NCBI GenBank assembly: GCA_964019655.1
Contig: CAXHTR010000008.1
Coordinates: 1,178,001 to 1,242,000 of the forward strand
DNA length: 64,000 bases
Reading direction: 5' to 3'
From: Perkinsela sp. pyNocScin1
Taxonomy: Eukaryota; Euglenozoa; Kinetoplastea; Prokinetoplastida; Perkinselidae
The notes beneath the pieces were generated by a model. It made no database searches. It saw only the letters and a program-made list of their open reading frames with translations, and had not been told where the DNA came from. A program made the translations under genes and the position numbers. Numbering within the stretch: position 1 is the stretch's first letter; every line of letters starts with the position of its first letter. Shown piece by piece: positions 45,852-56,439 of this stretch.

Positions 45852-46850
45852 ATATCAGATGCCTCTACCCTTCCCTTGCCCTAAATATGCTCTGTAGCAT
45901 TAAACTGGAGACGCACGCTGCCTCAGAGCTTCTTGGGGATGCGATGCCTCTTCAAATCCTTCACCCTGTAGCACCTTTTTGCATGCTGCGATACAAGCTT
46001 TGAATTAGCGAAAGAGGGATACTTGCCCAGGCCTCGAGAATGGCGACCTTGCGCTCAGCCTTCGTTTTAAACTGTCGGCCACCGCAATAAACCTGCTGTG
46101 TAAGACAGCCCCAAATGTTTTCTATCGGGTTGAAGTCTGGGCTCAATGCTGGCCATGGTAATAGCTCAATCTTGTGGCGCTCGAAAAAATCCAGCGTGCC
46201 TTCACTTGTATGCACGGACGAGTTTATCTGCATGAAAACGTAGTCTTTTGCTCTGATCCTCCGCAGAAAGGGCAAGAGGGGATGTTCCATGGTCCAAGTG
46301 TACGCCTCGGTATCCGTATTATTTGTGCAGAACTTCAGATCAGCAGCTCCATCGCAGCAGATCACAGCCCATATAATGAGAGACGAGCGCCGCCTCTGAC
46401 GCTTCAGACGGGTTATACCAAGAGAAGCCGTCTGCGCCATCGAGGTTAAAACGTTTTTCATCAGAGAAAAGCACGAGCTCCCACGCGTAGCACTCCTGGA
46501 CCAATTTCCAGGCGAGCTCAACACGATACTCACGATGTCTGCAGTCCAAAGACGGTCACAGATATCTCAGAAGGATATCCATTTATTGTCGATGAGGCGC
46601 CTTATCGCCGGAACAGCTCTATGAGCGATCTTCGGGTATCGACCCTAGTGTTTTCGTTAACCGTATCCGTCTGGATTGTTGATGAAATTTCTGATGGACC
46701 CCGCAGACTTCGGGACTACGTGCGGGATATCACTGATTCCGGCTTCTATCTTCGCTCGATTTCTAAACCAGTCCTTTTCTACGCCAGAAAGGGGTGCATT
46801 TTTCTTGGATCGAAGATCTGGAGGGATTTCCACCTTCGTCACGTCAAGTA
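45852..46850 (-). pseudogene. Near full-length Tc1/mariner transposase remnant, frameshifted
   Basis: Pieces in different minus-strand frames line up as one gene. N-terminal HTH text (LSGVEKDWFRNRAKIEAGIS ... RNFINNPDGYG) at 46657-46842. The first-Asp block LVLFSDEKRFNLDGADG lies near 46420-46480. The remainder at 45961-46400 includes LPWPALSPDFNPIENIWG. The second Asp is lost (FMQINSSVH). At least two frameshifts. The 3' portion (45852-46540) is duplicated at 47218-47890. Confidence 0.75.
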
Positions 46851-47017
46851 CGATGGACCGTCCAATAGTAAACTTCGATTACGCCTGAGAAAAGTACAAA
46901 AGTATTAGTAGTAGTCCAACTGTAGCAGCTCTATCAGGCCTTTACATCGCTTTTGCGTGCGCACTGCACCAATTTCTTTCCTGAGTGACGAGGCTTGCCT
47001 TCGTTGCTTTCACAACC

Positions 47018-47174
47018 ATTTCACTTCCCTCCTGATGACATCAAGACAAGCAATCGTAGACCAATCCTTGATTGCCATGAAAATCTATCTGTCCCGTCTG
47101 ATTTTAAAGTGGCTTGTCTTTCGTTAAGAGAGAACTTCAGATGGGGATGCTCTCAGGGCTGTACGGCGCACAAG
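47018..47174 (+). repeat. Dispersed repeat R, copy 3
   Basis: Third direct copy of the repeat at 42545 and 45006, sharing the CTCCTGATGACATCAAGACA block. After the conserved block it matches copy 1 better (GTGGCTTGTCTTTCG). It sits between two transposase remnants. Confidence 0.8.
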
Positions 47175-47217
47175 TAAATCGTTTGTTCGTACACAATTCC
47201 AAGTACACACTGAGGGG

Positions 47218-47890
47218 CGCGTATGTCAAATGCCTCTACCCTTCCCTTACCCTAAATATGCTCTATATCTTTTAACTGAAGGCGATCGCTGCCTCGGAGC
47301 TTCTTGGGTATGCGATGCCCGTTCAAATCCTTCACCTTGCAGCACCTTTTATGCATACTCGAGATACAACTCCTGAATGAACAAAGGGGCATGCTTGTAT
47401 GCTTTCCGTGATTACAGGCATTGATCACGGCGGGCTACCCCCAGCGCTTGACCCGTTTCACCCTTTCCTTCCTGCTTGTTGCATTTTGAACACAAATTCG
47501 TTGCATTTGAAGCTACAAAAGTTTCATTTGAAGGTAAAAAAAGTGTTGCATTTGGGGTGTTACGCTGCACAGGCCTCAACAATGGCGATTTTGAGCTCAG
47601 CCTTCGTTCGAAACTGTCGCCCACTGTAAATGTGTCGCCACCAACTGTAAATTTGCTCTGTGAGCCAGCCACAGATGTTTTCAATGAGGTTGAGGTCTGG
47701 GCTCAATGCTGGCCACGGTAATAGCTCTATCCCCTGGCGCTCGAAAAAGTCCAGCGTGCCTTCACTGGTATGCACGGACGAGTTGCCCTGTATGAAAACG
47801 CAGTCTTTTGCTCTGTTTCTTCGCAGAAAGGGCAGGAGCGAACGTTGCATGGTCCGAGTGTACTCCTCGGTATTCATATTGTTTGTGCAG
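47218..47890 (-). pseudogene. Tc1/mariner transposase remnant, C-terminal part
   Basis: Homologous at DNA level to 45852-46540. The open part (47560-47877) reads NTEEYTRTMQRSLLPFLRRN ... LPWPALSPDLNLIENICGW. Catalytic Asp is replaced (FIQGNSSVH). The segment is broken by a short tandem repeat at 47479-47557 and ends without an intact C-terminus. Confidence 0.7.
47479..47557. repeat. Short degenerate tandem repeat, period about 22 bp
   Basis: TTGCATTT(G)GAA-type units begin at 47479, 47501, 47523 and 47546, with A-rich spacers. It lies within a dead transposase remnant. Confidence 0.55.
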
Positions 47891-47956
47891 AATTTCAGGT
47901 CAACGTACGTGGTCCCCTGCCACCATATGTCTCTTTATGTCAGCTGCTGCGGAATC

Positions 47957-48283
47957 TTAACCCCAGTACCTTCGCTTGTCGGTAATGCGCTTTCCGAGCA
48001 AATCGTCCACGCCACAGCATCGGTCATGCATCCTTTTGGATAGATTGGTTAAGAGCCACTGAGGTATGCTCGCCCAGGCTTCACGGATCGCCGCAGTGAG
48101 CTCTGCTATGCTTGTGTACTGCTTCCCGTGCCTGTAAACCTGCTGTGTCATCCATCCCCAGATGCTCTCAATGGGGTTGAGGTCGGGGGACATCGTTGGC
48201 CATGGAAGACGATCGATGAAGTCAAAGGTCTCGCGAGCCGTATGCACGGACGAGTTGTCTTGCATGAATTTATAATCTCCCAC
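47957..48283 (-). pseudogene. Tc1/mariner transposase C-terminal remnant
   Basis: Reads MQDNSSVHTARETFDFIDR, LPWPTMSPDLNPIESIWGWM and a typical C-terminal helix (YTSIAELTAAIREAWASIPQ). The second Asp and the third acidic position (E of NPIES) are present; the N-terminal half is missing. Similar in style to the remnant at 45337-45849. Confidence 0.75.
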
Positions 48284-48289
48284 TCTTTG

Positions 48290-49330
48290 AAGTGCTCTTG
48301 CGCCAGCTGCAAATGCGTTTTTTGTTTGGCGCGGTGTTACTCCAAAGGCGAACGAGATCTGGGCTCACCTGCGTCTTGCACAGGCCCCAGAAGTTTTCGA
48401 TGCAGTTGAAATCAGGTCTGTACCCCGGCCAATTGTGCATCACTGAGAATCCCGCAAGCCGCCCATGGCACGTCGCATTCTCAAATGCTTTGATCACCTC
48501 AATGCCCGTGTGGGCCGGTGCACCATCTTGAATGGTGACAGGGCGAATCTTGTCGCTCTCAGGGCGGTTACAGTTGAGGTGGCCGTGGTGTTTGTTTAGC
48601 TCCGGGACAATGATCGACTTGATTATGTTGATGTAATCCGGTTTCGTAAAGCCTCCCCTGGGCCCGTGCTGTGATCATGCAGGTTAATAAAAAGCCTGAA
48701 CCCGTCATACCCAATGACACCCATAATGTGGCATTTTGCTTCTGAGCGTGGATCATTAATTGGTATTGGCTCATGGGCAGGGAGGCACGACTGAACGTTT
48801 TTGAGGTCATTCGTCGAAAGGTAGCACTCGTCAATGAAGACGCAGTGCTGTGGTGCGAACGTCTTCATCACCCTTGCAAAGCTCGGGCGAGCCATGAGCC
48901 ATGCCTCCGACCCCTGCTCTCCACACCACGGTCTTTTGGAGCGACGCTTCAGCTTGATGCCGAAGATCTCAAAATCCCACCAGACAGTCGCCTTTGATGG
49001 AGGGAGGTCTGCCTCTTTGCACAACTGCGCGAAGCTCTCAAGCATATTGCGGCAAGGTGAACCCCCCATGGCCATCTCGTACACAGCAAGGCGGGCCAAA
49101 CGATTGGGGCTGAGTGCGTTCATGTCAATCACGTCGTCGTCGCGCGCTGGGGTGATTTCCGTTGTCTGAGCAGACCTTCGCTCGAGAAATTCAGCGTACC
49201 GTCGCTTGATGGACGACTCGGGCGTTGTGACCTCAATGGCGATGTCGGGAAGCTCATTGTTGGGTTGTCGATGATGAGCCCAACAATGATTGCCTTTTCC
49301 TCCGCCGTTCGCATTCGCTTCTCTCCGAAC
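48290..49330 (-). pseudogene. IS630-type transposase family 2, frameshifted
   Basis: N-terminus MFGEKRMRTAEEKAIIVGL at 49330, then after a frameshift LARLAVYEMAMGGSPCRNML. The first Asp is in CVFIDECYLS. After another frameshift near 48650 come the text around the second Asp (IQDGAPAHTG) and the third acidic region PGYRPDFNCIENFWGL near 48400. All three catalytic positions can be found, but no single frame joins them. A fragment of the same family is at 43140-43450. Inverted terminal repeats were not identified. Confidence 0.75.
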
Positions 49331-50630
49331 ATCGGCAAAACTTCCGATCGCTTTTAGCGCTTTAGCGGTGGGCGGCCTAAAGGATTCTTTGGAGTAACTC
49401 CGCCATCATGAAGCACTGCTTCGATCGCAACTGAGTACAATTTCCGTTCTTGGTCCAGCGGCAGCCTGAGCCTGCTAAGCACAGAAGACCGCAGCCATTT
49501 CATCCATAATGCGCTTCGCATGCAGAGCAATTCAGCCAACAGGCCGCTCTCTGAACCTCCGAAGGCCTTCATATCTTTCGAGACCTTTCGTTCATCAAAG
49601 ACTCAAGATTCGGGAATGGTGCGAAGAAATCAGCAGTGAGACAACCTATCCAGAGAGCTACGGTTACACACTTTAATGAATGTTACATCATTGCCTTGCG
49701 AATACGTACTAACCTTATTGACCTTCGTGTAAACGTCAACCATAAACGTGAGACATAGCAAAAACTTGAATAGATTCCAAAATAGAAAGCGCAATACAGG
49801 AAGCCGTGCATGCAACTTCGCCCACCTGGCGTAAGACCTTTGCACACATATCCAGATAAAGTTTTCGAGTACTGCAGGGACCTTGGTTCTTCTGCGGAGT
49901 ATTGGTGAAGCTAACGTGCTGATCCAAAGGTGGAATGGTCACATTATGAAATATTCGCCAATTCATACGCAGCATTGTAAATAGCAAGTGGAGGCAGATA
50001 GGGGTAGAGTTTACGCGCAGGTAGGGGTTATCTACTTCTACATCCTACTTCTGTAGGATAGGCGCGATCTCATTCGCCTCTGCATATTTAATGATGCGCT
50101 GGGTCTGCTTGCATTCCTTCACTATCGCTTTGAGCATTAGTTTACAAACCAAGCACGGCGGCAACGCTAGATAATTACGAATGATAGCGAGGATATTTGG
50201 TGAGAATGGTCAGTATACCCACTGCCTATTTCCAACAATATTGACTGCTCTTTGATGGGTGAGATAAAAATTCGAACGATCAGAATCGATGCATGTTTCT
50301 TCATGAGCTGAACACCTTAGTGGCATTTACTAGTGCCCGCGGATAAAAAAAGCGCAGGCCCTAATATTCGTTGCGCCATTTCTTGACATATGCTGCGCTC
50401 ATTGTTGACCTAACTCAGCCTCCAGAAGGTAGGGGTTTTTGCTTCGAACGCATCAGGGTTGACGCTCGGCATTTGGCCGAGGGAATTATAGAAGACAGAC
50501 TAGACATTAAAGACACAGAAAATTACTTTTCAAATTAATTATCATCAAATACTTAAGTGTCCCCTTCTGCTTCCTATTCGCTTAAAGATGCATTCAACTG
50601 ATGTCCTCTCTATTTCCTACACATTAAGCA
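49331..50630. other. Gene-free divergent region after the transposon cluster
   Basis: About 1.3 kb between the outermost transposon remnant (minus) and the LRR gene (plus). Short frames (49354-49572, 49630-49845) show no family resemblance. No tRNA or C/D box set seen. The last 60 bases are pyrimidine-rich, and ATGs at 50588 and 50600 precede the chosen LRR start in other frames. Confidence 0.5.
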
Positions 50631-51938
50631 ATGCTTCCCACCCTCTTCACCGTCGACCCGCACCTCGGCCGCCTCGACCCGGCTCTTATGTCGCCGCAGT
50701 CGCTCCTCGAGACGCTCTTCGCCGGTGTCGCCAACAAAGAAGCCCTCACCGACCCGCACGGCAACTTTGTCGACTTCGACAGCTGGTCGCACCTCCAGTC
50801 CAACGACGCGGGCGACCCCGTGAGCATCCAGTACGGCCTCCACCAGGACGACGCCGCCGAGTTGGCCCTCGGTGGCAGCATCAACTTCCGCTTCCTCCCA
50901 GCGACTATCGGCACTGTCAACCTCAACGGCAACAAGCTCCGCGGCGACCTCAACATCGCCGACTGGCCACCAAGCCTGCAGTGCCTCACCCTCATGGAAA
51001 ACGAGTTCGAGGGCAGTTTGATCACCGAAAAACTGCCACGGGGCATGGAGGGCCTCCTCCTCAGTGAGAATCGCCTCTCGGGCAGCCTCGACCTCACGCG
51101 GCTCCCCGCTGGCCTCGTCATCGGGGCCTTCACCAAGAACGAATTTTCGGGGTCTATTGACCTCACGCGCCTCAACAGCGCCCTCGGCACGCTCTACCTC
51201 GACCATAATCACTTTTCAGGGACAATTTCTCTCCTAGAACTGCCCGCGTCGATGGAGATGCTCACCTTTGGCACGAACGGTTTGGAGGGTGAGCTAGACC
51301 TCACGCGGCTCCCAGCAGGGCTCGTCTTGCTCGAGGGTAACAACTGCGCGCTGTCTGGTGATCTCAATTTTTCAGTGCTCCCCGCCGACCTCGAGACGCT
51401 CGTCCTCACCAATAATAGATGCGCTGGAAGCCTCAGCACAGCTGCGCTTCCCAGATCACTCACGTACTTGGACCTCGCTGACAACAATTTGGTGTCGACT
51501 GTCGCCCTCGACGAGCTTCCGACAGACTTGGAGTATTGCATGCTAAATTTCAATAAATTTCATGGCAGTGTCAACCTGGAGCGGCTGCCCTTCCCGCTGC
51601 AGAGCCTCTACGCGGGCGGGAACAAATTTACGGGGACGATATGCCTCGAGCGGCTCAACGATTCCCTCGTCGAGCTCAGCCTCGAGGACAACGAGCTGTC
51701 GGGGACTATCGACCTGTGGGTATTCCCCCCTTCGTTCCGGATGCTCGACCTCTCGGGGAACCAGCTGGAGGGCACAATTGAGATCTCAAGCGTTTTTCTT
51801 GACGTTTACAATATTGATTTGAAACTCGAGGGGAACAAAGACATGGTGGTAGTTGATCGGGATTTCAGGGATGAGCATACAGATGGAGACAGAGATGAAA
51901 GGAGTGAAGGTGATGCTGTTGCGGGAGATGAAGTGTGA
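50631..51938 (+). CDS. LRR-family protein, member 1 (435 aa)
   Basis: An N-terminal non-repeat region (MLPTLFTVDPHLGRLDPALM ... SWSHLQSNDAGDPVSIQYGL) is followed by about 13 leucine-rich repeats of 22-24 residues in the form LPxxLxxLxLxxNxFSGSIDLxx. The C-terminal end is acidic (DEHTDGDRDERSEGDAVAGDEV). No signal peptide or membrane anchor is visible, so it is probably cytosolic. Plant-like and bodonid-like LRR proteins share this repeat; the target is unknown. The family has another member at 54073-54696 and one cut by the right window edge. Strong GC codon bias except near the tail. Confidence 0.85.
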   Translation: MLPTLFTVDPHLGRLDPALMSPQSLLETLFAGVANKEALTDPHGNFVDFDSWSHLQSNDAGDPVSIQYGLHQDDAAELALGGSINFRFLPATIGTVNLNGNKLRGDLNIADWPPSLQCLTLMENEFEGSLITEKLPRGMEGLLLSENRLSGSLDLTRLPAGLVIGAFTKNEFSGSIDLTRLNSALGTLYLDHNHFSGTISLLELPASMEMLTFGTNGLEGELDLTRLPAGLVLLEGNNCALSGDLNFSVLPADLETLVLTNNRCAGSLSTAALPRSLTYLDLADNNLVSTVALDELPTDLEYCMLNFNKFHGSVNLERLPFPLQSLYAGGNKFTGTICLERLNDSLVELSLEDNELSGTIDLWVFPPSFRMLDLSGNQLEGTIEISSVFLDVYNIDLKLEGNKDMVVVDRDFRDEHTDGDRDERSEGDAVAGDEV

Positions 51939-52488
51939 TTGACTTGAGGGCTCTCAAATGCATGTGGAGTGTCAAGACCTTATTGAGAGTAAAAGAACAT
52001 TTTCATCGCGCAGTCAGTCGCCCCTGGCTCGGGAAGGACAGGATATTGTTTGAGACGACATTTAATTCTTTTAGGCTCATAAATTCTGTAGCTGCGCGGT
52101 ATCTCAAATTTGTCGAAGATTTGTGGGGCTATCTCAAAGCCGAATGTGGGCTTAATTTCGGTTGAGATTGCAGATGGATCTTTTTCGCTATGATACTAAT
52201 CGCTATATCTGTTAGACTGTGAATCATCACAAAGCGGGCACTTGAATGGAAGTCCAGCCTCTAACATTGAAAGAATCATTGGCAAAGGGCTCGAAGGACT
52301 TGACCCTAACGCAGCGCTCATATGAACGAAGTTTCACCTTTTTTAATCCCATAACACCCAACACGCTGAAGATCACCATCACCGTCTTTCACTCCCTTCT
52401 CTCAAAAAATTTACAATCTTCACCCCCCAACGCACATTCCATGCACTCATCTCACATTTCTACCTATCTTTCCCTTTCTCTTTCGAAA
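51939..52488. other. Spacer before dephospho-CoA kinase
   Basis: About 550 bp. The in-frame extension of the kinase upstream of 52489 lacks codon bias and contains the pyrimidine-rich leader (CTATCTTTCCCTTTCTCTTT), so I exclude it. Nothing else is supported. Confidence 0.5.
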
Positions 52489-53184
52489 ATGTTCGTCGTC
52501 GGCCTCACCGGCGGCATCGCCTCCGGCAAGTCCACTGTCTCTGCCATGCTCAGGCGCCACGGCGCGTACGTCGTCGACGTCGACGCGATCGTCCGCGGCC
52601 TCCAGCAGCCGGGCACGCGGGTGACCACCAGGATAACTTTTATTTGGCGCGACGTCGCCCGGATGAACGGCGACGCCGTCGAGATCGACCGCGCAAAGCT
52701 CGCGGAGATCGTGTTTAATGATAAGAAGGAGAAAAAGCGGCTTGAGGCGGTCCTCTTCCTGCCGACTGTCTTTGGGATTCTGAGCAAAGTCTTCTACGGC
52801 CTTTTCTGGCAGAACGGCATCGTCGTCGTCGACCACCCGTACCTCTTGGAGGTTCGCGCCCTCACGTGGCTCTTTTCGCGCATCGCTGTCGTCAGTGTCC
52901 CGCATGAAGTCCAGTGGGATCGGCTCAAGGCGCGCAACCCGGAATTCACCGATGCGCACATCGAGCGTCGCATCGACAGTCAGATGCCCGAGAAAGAGCG
53001 ACGCAAGTACGCGGACGACATCATCGACAACGCTGGTGGCCTCGCAGCGACCGAGGCGCGTGTCCAGGAACTGCTCGAAGAGTGGAAGCGGCAGCGGAAC
53101 GTGCGGCGGGTCAAGGTGTGTGCAAGTGTTGTCGGGCTTGTTGGGCTCTGGAAAGCGGTGAGCTATGTGCTGGGCAGTGGTTGA
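52489..53184 (+). CDS. Dephospho-CoA kinase with C-terminal membrane segment
   Basis: 231 residues catalysing the last step of coenzyme A synthesis. The P-loop is GLTGGIASGKST (5-16). The CoA-binding features DVDAIVRGLQQPG (about 30-42) and the lid/acceptor block NGIVVVDHPYLLEV follow; the helical end carries ERRIDSQMPEKERRKYADDIIDN. ATG 52489 is chosen because it directly precedes the canonical MFVVGLTGGI. The last 20 residues (VCASVVGLVGLWKAVSYVLG) are hydrophobic and could anchor the enzyme in a membrane, as proposed for other eukaryotic dephospho-CoA kinases. Typical length. Confidence 0.93.
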   Translation: MFVVGLTGGIASGKSTVSAMLRRHGAYVVDVDAIVRGLQQPGTRVTTRITFIWRDVARMNGDAVEIDRAKLAEIVFNDKKEKKRLEAVLFLPTVFGILSKVFYGLFWQNGIVVVDHPYLLEVRALTWLFSRIAVVSVPHEVQWDRLKARNPEFTDAHIERRIDSQMPEKERRKYADDIIDNAGGLAATEARVQELLEEWKRQRNVRRVKVCASVVGLVGLWKAVSYVLGSG

Positions 53185-54072
53185 AGTCAGTGTAGGGTGG
53201 CATTCACTCAAGAAGTAGTGTATCCTGTGGGCCGTGATCGCTGTGTACGCTGTCGGAAGTAGTTGTAGTAAAGTACAGTCCTCAGAACGGGCTGTTTTAC
53301 TTTGAAAATTTGATTTTGGTACTGTTATCATGCACGGAGGTGACATGCGCTGCTGGGGAAAAGTACTGTACGGCGGTCCCGCTCGTCGAGAGAATCGCTC
53401 AATTTTGCGTATCTTCCACCGAATCTCGACGAATTTTTTCTCGTGACAGTCAACTATAAGTTTGGTACGATTCATGTGCCGAGCCTCCCAAAAAGCATTC
53501 GAATATCCGCTGTCTGGGGTATACGATTGAGCAATGCGATGATCTTAAGTGAAAAAATCCCACAGTCGCTGGAAAGATACGTTTGCGTGGTTACAAGATG
53601 AAAGCTCAGTCCATCGACACAAAGAAAGTGGACAAGTGAGTCCAGGGCGTGCGTGAAAACTGGGTGGTTGCTCGTGTCCTTTGGATGAATGCAAAAGGGC
53701 AGTATTCGCTTGGCCAGGGGCTGGAAAACAAGTGCGCAAAGGTTCGGAAAGCCGCTGTCGTGTCGGAGAAGCTTTGAGGCGTGGTAGTTTATATTTCTTG
53801 AAGAAGTTTGCGAATATCTAATATTCATTTCCCTGTATTCATGAACCCAGAGAATGCTCGGGCCGTGAGAAAAAGTACATTCATCGCATACATAATGAAA
53901 TGTCAACACGATTTCAGAACTTGTGTGCCTCTCTGAAAAAAAAATCAACGAGGGAAAAAATTGCTGGACCAGAAAAATAACATTTTCATATTCGTGTCTC
54001 TCTCATGTATTAATGATCGAGTTCATTTGAATTTTTTTATCGACTCTCTCATTTATATAAGACCACTACAAA
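53185..54072. other. Spacer with possible LRR-gene remnant
   Basis: About 890 bp. On the plus strand at about 53485-53600 the text LPKSIRISAVWGIRLSNAMI ... IPQSLERYVCVVT resembles two LRR units but ends in stops, so a decayed family member is possible. The antisense frame at 53472-53948 is probably its shadow. Confidence 0.35.
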
Positions 54073-54696
54073 ATGCTTCTCACCCTGTGTGCCGACATCC
54101 AGAGTATCGGGCGCTTCGACATCACCCTCTTGTCTGATCAGCAGCGAATGGAAATGTTCTTTACACCAGATTGCCGAGCTGATGCCCAAACTGCATTTGT
54201 CGGCGACGAGAGCGATGCATGCACATGGATCGGTGTGCAGTGCGATGAAAACCGAAATGTGTTTGAGATTGACTGGCAGGCGGGCGTTATATCCCTGTTT
54301 GGGAGCATTGACCTTCCCATGTTACCGACTCGTCTGCGTGTCCTTCGCCTCTTTGACCAAACCATTCGCGGTGAAGTGACACTAACCGAGCTCCCAGAAA
54401 CGCTTGAGTTTATCTCTGTCGAGCGAACACTACTGCAAGGCACTCTCGACTTTGGATGCCTACCACCGAAGATGGTGGAAATTTACTTTGCATTCAATCT
54501 CATCACGGTGATCCAAAACATGTGCAACTTTCCTGCCACTTTGCAGACGATTGACATCGAAGAATTCCAAATGGAAACAAAGGAAGTGCACATTGGTGTG
54601 CTTCCCCCTGAATTCACAATGCTTAGCTTGGGCGCTGGCTTGAAGCGTATTACGTTTGAAAAGCCAAGTGACAAGGAATTTCTGTTTGAGGGATAA
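54073..54696 (+). CDS. LRR-family protein, member 2 (207 aa, short)
   Basis: The N-terminus MLLTLCADIQSIGRFDITLL parallels the family opening MLPTLFTVDPHLGRLDPALM at 50631. The Cys/Trp segment DACTWIGVQCDENRNVFEID resembles the plant-type LRR N-cap (CxWxGVxC). About five LRRs follow (SIDLPMLPTRLRVLRLFDQT; ELPETLEFISVERT; CLPPKMVEIYFAFN). It is half the length of member 1 and its codon bias is weak, so it may be diverging or newly shortened. The ATG follows a TATAA-containing AT-rich stretch. Confidence 0.75.
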   Translation: MLLTLCADIQSIGRFDITLLSDQQRMEMFFTPDCRADAQTAFVGDESDACTWIGVQCDENRNVFEIDWQAGVISLFGSIDLPMLPTRLRVLRLFDQTIRGEVTLTELPETLEFISVERTLLQGTLDFGCLPPKMVEIYFAFNLITVIQNMCNFPATLQTIDIEEFQMETKEVHIGVLPPEFTMLSLGAGLKRITFEKPSDKEFLFEG

Positions 54697-56439
54697 GGAA
54701 TGCATATCCAATAGGCAAGAAGGGCGTATATTTATTTTTTACATGCTTTTACTCGATTCGTAAACTCTTGAATGCATTCATTCCCTTTCGAATTTATAAT
54801 ATCCCGAATGTTATCCCTTACGTTTGCGTACCGCATCATCTGCAATTCTCGGTAGAGCCAGGCTGTATCCAGTCATCTGGAGCTGCCAAAAACCTCTCAA
54901 TGAGCGGAACTCCGCGCCCTAAGAGTTCAGAGATCTCTTCTGCTTCATGTTTGAGCCTATACAAGAGGAGGTTTTTATTTTTCTATTGATCAGGTTCGAC
55001 GTCCTGCCCATGGGCTTTTGGCGACGAAAACTTTAGTGAGAAAAGGTTTGATGCACTCGGAGAAGTGATCCACTACGCAAGCGAGGGCCCACAGGTAGCT
55101 GATGAAAGAGCTCCAGCTGCCGTGCTTGAAGGAACGTCTGACCGCACTTAACTTCCAAAATAAAGGGCCAAAGTGAGAGACATTGCCCTTATTCTTTTAT
55201 ATAGCTCTCTGAACAGCACAAAGATCGGATTTGATGAGCACGGCTACTGCAGCCACTCGACGTTGGAGCTGTTCGAGGCTGAGCGCGGACCGGCCTGTGA
55301 AGGGCATAAAAGATCAAGCTTCTCATACCAATTACGTACAGAAACTGAACTAATGTAGCAGAAATTAACCAATGGATCGGTGTAAATGTCGCAGAGGGGC
55401 AATGTGCTTTGCACACAATACACACGGTTATGTATATATTCACCCGCGAAGCTCATAGATGGCTCAGTGGGCGATGCCTGATCTGGGTTCAACTCCGGCC
55501 AGGGCTGTTTTACCTCCCCGTTCCGCGACGTGGGCGATTCCCGTGTGCGGCCTGATCAGGGAATGCAGTGGGTGGTTACCGCTGACCGACGGAAGCTAGC
55601 GTACCGGTCATCGGCTCCCGACCTGGTTCAACGGTTACCACCGAGTGCGCTCTAGATTCGCATTTTGAAAATCTGAATAACACAAAAATAGGGTACTCTG
55701 CGTGCTTGTAGGCTAGGGAGCATAAAGATGATTGAATGATAAATGAAGCCTTGGCCACAACAGAAAACTCTTTTTCTTTTTCGTTGTTCGCCACCCCCAA
55801 AGGAAATCACCGGTCACTGACACATCCCGGTCTCAGCACTACCTCCTTTTGCCGAAAATATCACCTCTTGGGAACCCCGGGGGATCCTCCGGGATGCACC
55901 AGACGTGCATGGCCAGCGATGCCCCCAAATAATACCATTGTAGACAATATCTGTGCATAGCTCAGAGCAGAAGAATGTACATGTAGCCTTACCATCATCA
56001 GTGGTTCGTACAGCAGAGCGACCCACGCAATGTCCTACAAGCATCCTTTTTAGCTCTGTTATGTCGATTGCTCTACTGCTTTTTTGCGAGAGAAAGCGAT
56101 GCATTCCATCTTTATCGAACTGGAAGTGCATAGGAAGCTGCCAATGACTGTGAAGGAAATGGTGAAAGCACAAGACACTCGGGTACCTGGCTCATGACGT
56201 AATAGTCCACTGCTGTTCTCACATTTCAGCTATTCATCTGTAAGGGTAGAAAGGCGGAAGAGAATCTTAAAAATGGCGAAGAAATTTGAAACGTGGAAAG
56301 TCATAAGATCAATTACTTCAATTCGATTCAGTTTTTTTTTCATAATATCATTCGCATGTCTTATCGCTTGGAGTTATGAAGTGGTGAGCCCAGTATGTAC
56401 AATGCAAGCAGAGGCTAATATCAATCGGTGTCACTGGTA
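54697..56439. other. Convergent gene-poor region
   Basis: About 1.7 kb between genes facing each other. No frame has the codon bias of neighbours. A minus frame at 55814-56173 (119 codons) has mixed composition and is not accepted. A GC-richer patch at 55450-55650 has tRNA-promoter-like boxes and inverted repeats, listed separately. Confidence 0.5.
55460..55641 (+). other. Pol III promoter-like / structured patch
   Basis: TGGCTCAGTGG (55460-55470) fits the tRNA A box, and GGTTCAACTCC (55486-55496) resembles a B box. They are only 26 bp apart, too close for a tRNA. Further on, GTGGTTACCG (55572-55581) and CGGTTACCAC (55632-55641) form a near-perfect inverted repeat around another dyad. It could be a tRNA-derived SINE, a structured RNA or a decayed tRNA. 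Confidence 0.25.

Noticed and set aside
52447-53475. 342-codon minus frame opposite dephospho-CoA kinase
   Set aside because: Shadow; the plus frame has the P-loop and full family sequence.
53472-53948. 158-codon minus frame in the LRR spacer
   Set aside because: No family resemblance; the plus strand shows a trace of LRR text, so this is probably its antisense.
55814-56173. 119-codon minus frame
   Set aside because: Mixed composition, no motif, in a gene-poor region; not strong enough to list as a gene.
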